Source: CAVTZP01 sp964456815 (GTDB lineage: Bacteria > Chloroflexota > Dehalococcoidia > Dehalococcoidales > BS750m-G39). From it: a stretch of DNA of 14,011 nucleotides. Below are positions 11,974 to 14,011 of the stretch, piece after piece; the stretch's first letter is position 1, and every line of letters begins with the position of its first letter. The stretch lies in assembly GCA_964456815.1 (NCBI GenBank), contig CAYWCO010000020.1, forward strand, positions 1-14,011, read 5' to 3'. The position numbers were made by a program, and so were the translations under genes. The notes under the pieces are model-generated. The model saw only the letters and a program-made list of their open reading frames with translations. It searched no databases and was not told the DNA's origin.

Positions 11974-13931
11974 ACCAGCGCCCCCTCCATCTCAGCCACG
12001 ATTTGCTCATTGGTATAGTGGTCAAGGCTTACCGCATCACTGAAGCAAGCGGCAATACAGGCGCCGCAAGCCTTGCACAGTGCTTCATTGACCCGGCACA
12101 CCCCCTTCTCCTCGTCAAAGTCAATGGCACTATAGGGGCAGACCAGCCGGCAGACCTGGCAGCCGGAGCATATCCTCTCGTCAATCACGGCGGTAGCAGC
12201 TTCAATCTCCACCCTCCCCTTGCTGACTATAGCCAGGACCTCAGCCGCCGCCGCCGAAGCCTGAGCCACGGTATCGGGTATATCCTTGGGACCCTGGCAG
12301 CAGCCGGCGAGAAATATGCCGTCGGTCATGGTCGCCACCGGCTCCAGCTTGGGGTGCCTCTCCAGGAAGAAGCCATCGGCGCTGCGGCTGATATTAAACA
12401 GGCGGGAAACAGCCTCAGCGTCCAGCTGCGGCTCAAGGGCACAGCTAAGAACAACCATGTCCACCGGCAGTCGTCTCTGCCGCCCCACCAGCGTGTCCTC
12501 AAACTGGACGATAAGCTTGCCCTTCTCTTCAGAAGTCTCAGCGACGTTGGTTATCTCAGCGGGACGCCCGCGAATAAAAACCGTCCCCTCTTTAAGAACG
12601 CGGTTATAAAACTCCTCATAGCCCTTGCCGAAACTCCGTATATCAATATAGAACTCGTAGACCTCGGTCTCGGGCATATGCTCCCTTACCAGATGGGCGA
12701 ACTTCATGGAATACATGCAGCAGACGCGGGAGCAATACTCGTGGTACTTCTCATCCCGGCTGCCAACGCAGTGAATAATACCAATGCTCTTCGGGGTTGA
12801 GCCATCCTTGAGCACAATATTGCCATCGGTGGGACCTGAGGAATTGACCATGCGCTCAAACTCAAGGCTGGTGATAACATTGTCCAGCCTCTTATAGCCG
12901 TAGCTATAGATGGGGGTGGGGTCAAAGAGGTTAAAGCCGGTGGCTAAGATTATGGAGCCAACCTCAACCTCAACCACCTTGTCCTTCTGCTCAAAATCTA
13001 TCGCCTTCGCCTCGCAGAACTTCTCGCAGGCACGGCACTTGCCACTTAAGAAATAGGCGCAGTGCTCCTTGTCAATGACCGGTATATTGGGCACAGCCTG
13101 GGGGAAGGGGGTATAGATAGCCTTTCTCTTGCCCAGACCGGCTTCAAACTCGCTATCCACCTTCCACGGGCACTTGGTCTGGCACAAGCCGCAGCCGGTG
13201 CAAAGAGCCTCGTCTACGTAACGCGCCTTCTTCCTGACCTTGACCTTGAAATTGCCGATATAGCCGGAGACCTCTTCCACCTCACTATAGGTCAACAGCT
13301 CAATATAGGGGTGGGAGCCAACCTGCGTCATCTTGGGGGTCAGGATGCACGCCGAGCAGTCCAGGGTGGGGAAGGTCTTATCCAGCTGCGCCATATGCCC
13401 CCCGATGCTAGGCTCTTTCTCCACCAGATAGACCTTATGCTCGGAATCGGCAATCTTAAGTGCCGCCTGAATTCCGGCAATACCCCCACCCACCACCAGG
13501 GTATCGGGATTGACCGGAACCTCCCTCGCCTCCAGTGGCTGATGGTAATATACCCGCCTCACGGCGGCGCTGACTAAAGCTCTGGCTTTAGCGGTAGCTT
13601 CTTCCCTGTCCTCGGTCACCCAGGAAGCCTGCTCGCGAATATTAGCCATCTCAAAGAGATAGGGATTTACCCCCGCTTCCTGACAGGCATGGCGGAAGGT
13701 AGGCTCATGCATCGTCGGGGAGCAGGAAGCAACCACCACCCGGTTAAGCCCCTCCTCCCTAATATCCTTTTTAATCATCTCCTGGCCCGGCTCGGAGCAC
13801 ATAAACTTGTAGTCGCGAGCCACCACCACCCCCTCAAGACCCTGGGCGAAGCGGGCGACCTCTTCGGTATCAACCGTCCCCGCGATATTGCTGCCGCAGT
13901 GGCAGATATAAACACCAATTTTAGGCTCCAC
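11970..13931 (-). CDS. hdrA: Heterodisulfide reductase subunit A, flavin-bifurcating type
   Basis: HdrA is the FAD protein that splits or merges electron pairs between ferredoxin and another carrier. The 653-residue length equals that of methanogen HdrA. Features in order: N-terminal cluster domain with YICHCGSNIAG (8-18) and VASCSPTMHEPTF; FAD-binding VVGGGIAGIQAAL (146-158); TLDCSACILTPKM (189-201); an inserted ferredoxin domain with Cys244, 247, 250, 254 and Cys291, 299, 302, 306; IHCVGSRDE and YCSRVCCMYS (386-408); FLAGCCQGPKDIPDTVAQ; and a C-terminal ferredoxin with Cys588, 591, 594, 598 and Cys619, 622, 625, 629. The last motif ends CF where CP is usual. The GTG at 13931 is chosen because GGAGG lies 6 bases upstream; an ATG 25 codons earlier lies beyond that site. 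No HdrB or HdrC is visible, and the gene faces the flx-like operon. Confidence 0.93.
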   Translation of the reverse strand: MEPKIGVYICHCGSNIAGTVDTEEVARFAQGLEGVVVARDYKFMCSEPGQEMIKKDIREEGLNRVVVASCSPTMHEPTFRHACQEAGVNPYLFEMANIREQASWVTEDREEATAKARALVSAAVRRVYYHQPLEAREVPVNPDTLVVGGGIAGIQAALKIADSEHKVYLVEKEPSIGGHMAQLDKTFPTLDCSACILTPKMTQVGSHPYIELLTYSEVEEVSGYIGNFKVKVRKKARYVDEALCTGCGLCQTKCPWKVDSEFEAGLGKRKAIYTPFPQAVPNIPVIDKEHCAYFLSGKCRACEKFCEAKAIDFEQKDKVVEVEVGSIILATGFNLFDPTPIYSYGYKRLDNVITSLEFERMVNSSGPTDGNIVLKDGSTPKSIGIIHCVGSRDEKYHEYCSRVCCMYSMKFAHLVREHMPETEVYEFYIDIRSFGKGYEEFYNRVLKEGTVFIRGRPAEITNVAETSEEKGKLIVQFEDTLVGRQRRLPVDMVVLSCALEPQLDAEAVSRLFNISRSADGFFLERHPKLEPVATMTDGIFLAGCCQGPKDIPDTVAQASAAAAEVLAIVSKGRVEIEAATAVIDERICSGCQVCRLVCPYSAIDFDEEKGVCRVNEALCKACGACIAACFSDAVSLDHYTNEQIVAEMEGALV

Positions 13932-13956
13932 TCTTAACCTCCGTTCTACCGACAAA

Positions 13957-13986
13957 ATACTACCATAAATCCGCTTGCTCCAACAA
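13957..13986 (-). promoter_or_regulatory. Promoter of hdrA
   Basis: On the minus strand TTGTTG (13981-13986, three of six) is 18 bases from TAGTAT (13957-13962, four of six), which is preceded by TG and one base, an extended -10. The start would be near 13950, giving a leader of about 19 bases that holds the GGAGG ribosome binding site. A hairpin-forming inverted repeat overlaps the -35. Confidence 0.4.
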
Positions 13987-13988
13987 GC
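13973..13988. promoter_or_regulatory. Inverted repeat over the hdrA -35, possible operator
   Basis: GCTTG (13973-13977) and CAAGC (13984-13988) form a 5-base inverted repeat around a 6-base centre, overlapping the proposed -35 of hdrA. Its position would suit a repressor site, but the arms are short and no second copy was noticed. Confidence 0.2.
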
Positions 13989-14011
13989 TTTATGTATTAA
14001 CCCCATCCCCC

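Noticed and set aside
12003..12800. A 265-codon plus-strand ORF inside hdrA
   Set aside because: It is a long antisense frame within a clear, full-length hdrA, has no recognisable domain, and long shadow frames are common in GC-rich coding DNA.
13932..14006. HdrA start at ATG 14006
   Set aside because: The extra 25 residues are not HdrA-like and span the promoter and the GGAGG site, which sits at the right distance from GTG 13931.

Overview
The window reads as a chromosomal stretch of a strictly anaerobic bacterium. The gene set (non-pyrrolysine MttB-family methyltransferases with a corrinoid protein, an NADH-linked Flx/Hdr iron-sulfur cluster, an aryl-CoA ligase) and the character of the QueA protein best fit an uncultured Dehalococcoidia-like Chloroflexota lineage. 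This is inference from gene content; no phylogenetic marker was run. It carries no transposase, integrase, CRISPR array or rRNA that I can see.

Left arm (1-5759, + strand). Bases 2-76 are the last 24 codons of a gene ending in a membrane anchor. A gene-poor, AT-richer stretch (77-528) follows, with one very good promoter (139-167). Then come two different MttB-superfamily methyltransferase genes, a cognate B12-binding corrinoid protein gene, and an asparagine-synthetase-like gene, spaced by 40, 2 and 35 bases and so probably one operon. The likely chemistry is demethylation of a quaternary amine or betaine-like compound onto Co(I)-corrinoid, with the methyl group passed to one-carbon metabolism. 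The fourth gene is the oddity. Its ATP-pyrophosphatase domain is intact, but its glutaminase domain has lost the nucleophilic Cys and other active-site residues, and its aspartate-pocket motif is changed. It is therefore probably not an asparagine synthetase, and may be an amide-forming ligase or amidase partner for the substrate of this operon.

Middle (5760-8619, - strand). A tRNA-Gly(UCC) gene with encoded CCA lies convergent to the left operon. A benzoate-CoA-ligase-family gene and queA (queuosine tRNA modification) follow, with queA first and the ligase 35 bases downstream of it.

Right arm (8620-14011). A 73-base divergent promoter region separates queA from a tight + strand operon encoding an MvhD/FlxD-like [2Fe-2S] protein, two paralogous iron-sulfur proteins (FlxC- and FlxB-like) and an FAD/NAD(P)-binding [2Fe-2S] reductase (FlxA-like). 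A full-length HdrA faces this operon on the - strand and overlaps flxA tail to tail by 4 bases. Together they would form an NAD(P)H-linked flavin-bifurcating or confurcating module exchanging electrons with ferredoxin; no HdrB or HdrC is in the window.

One regulatory theme recurs. The -10 elements of mttB1, queA and flxD sit so close to the start codons that these transcripts should be leaderless or nearly so, while genes inside operons and hdrA carry Shine-Dalgarno sites.
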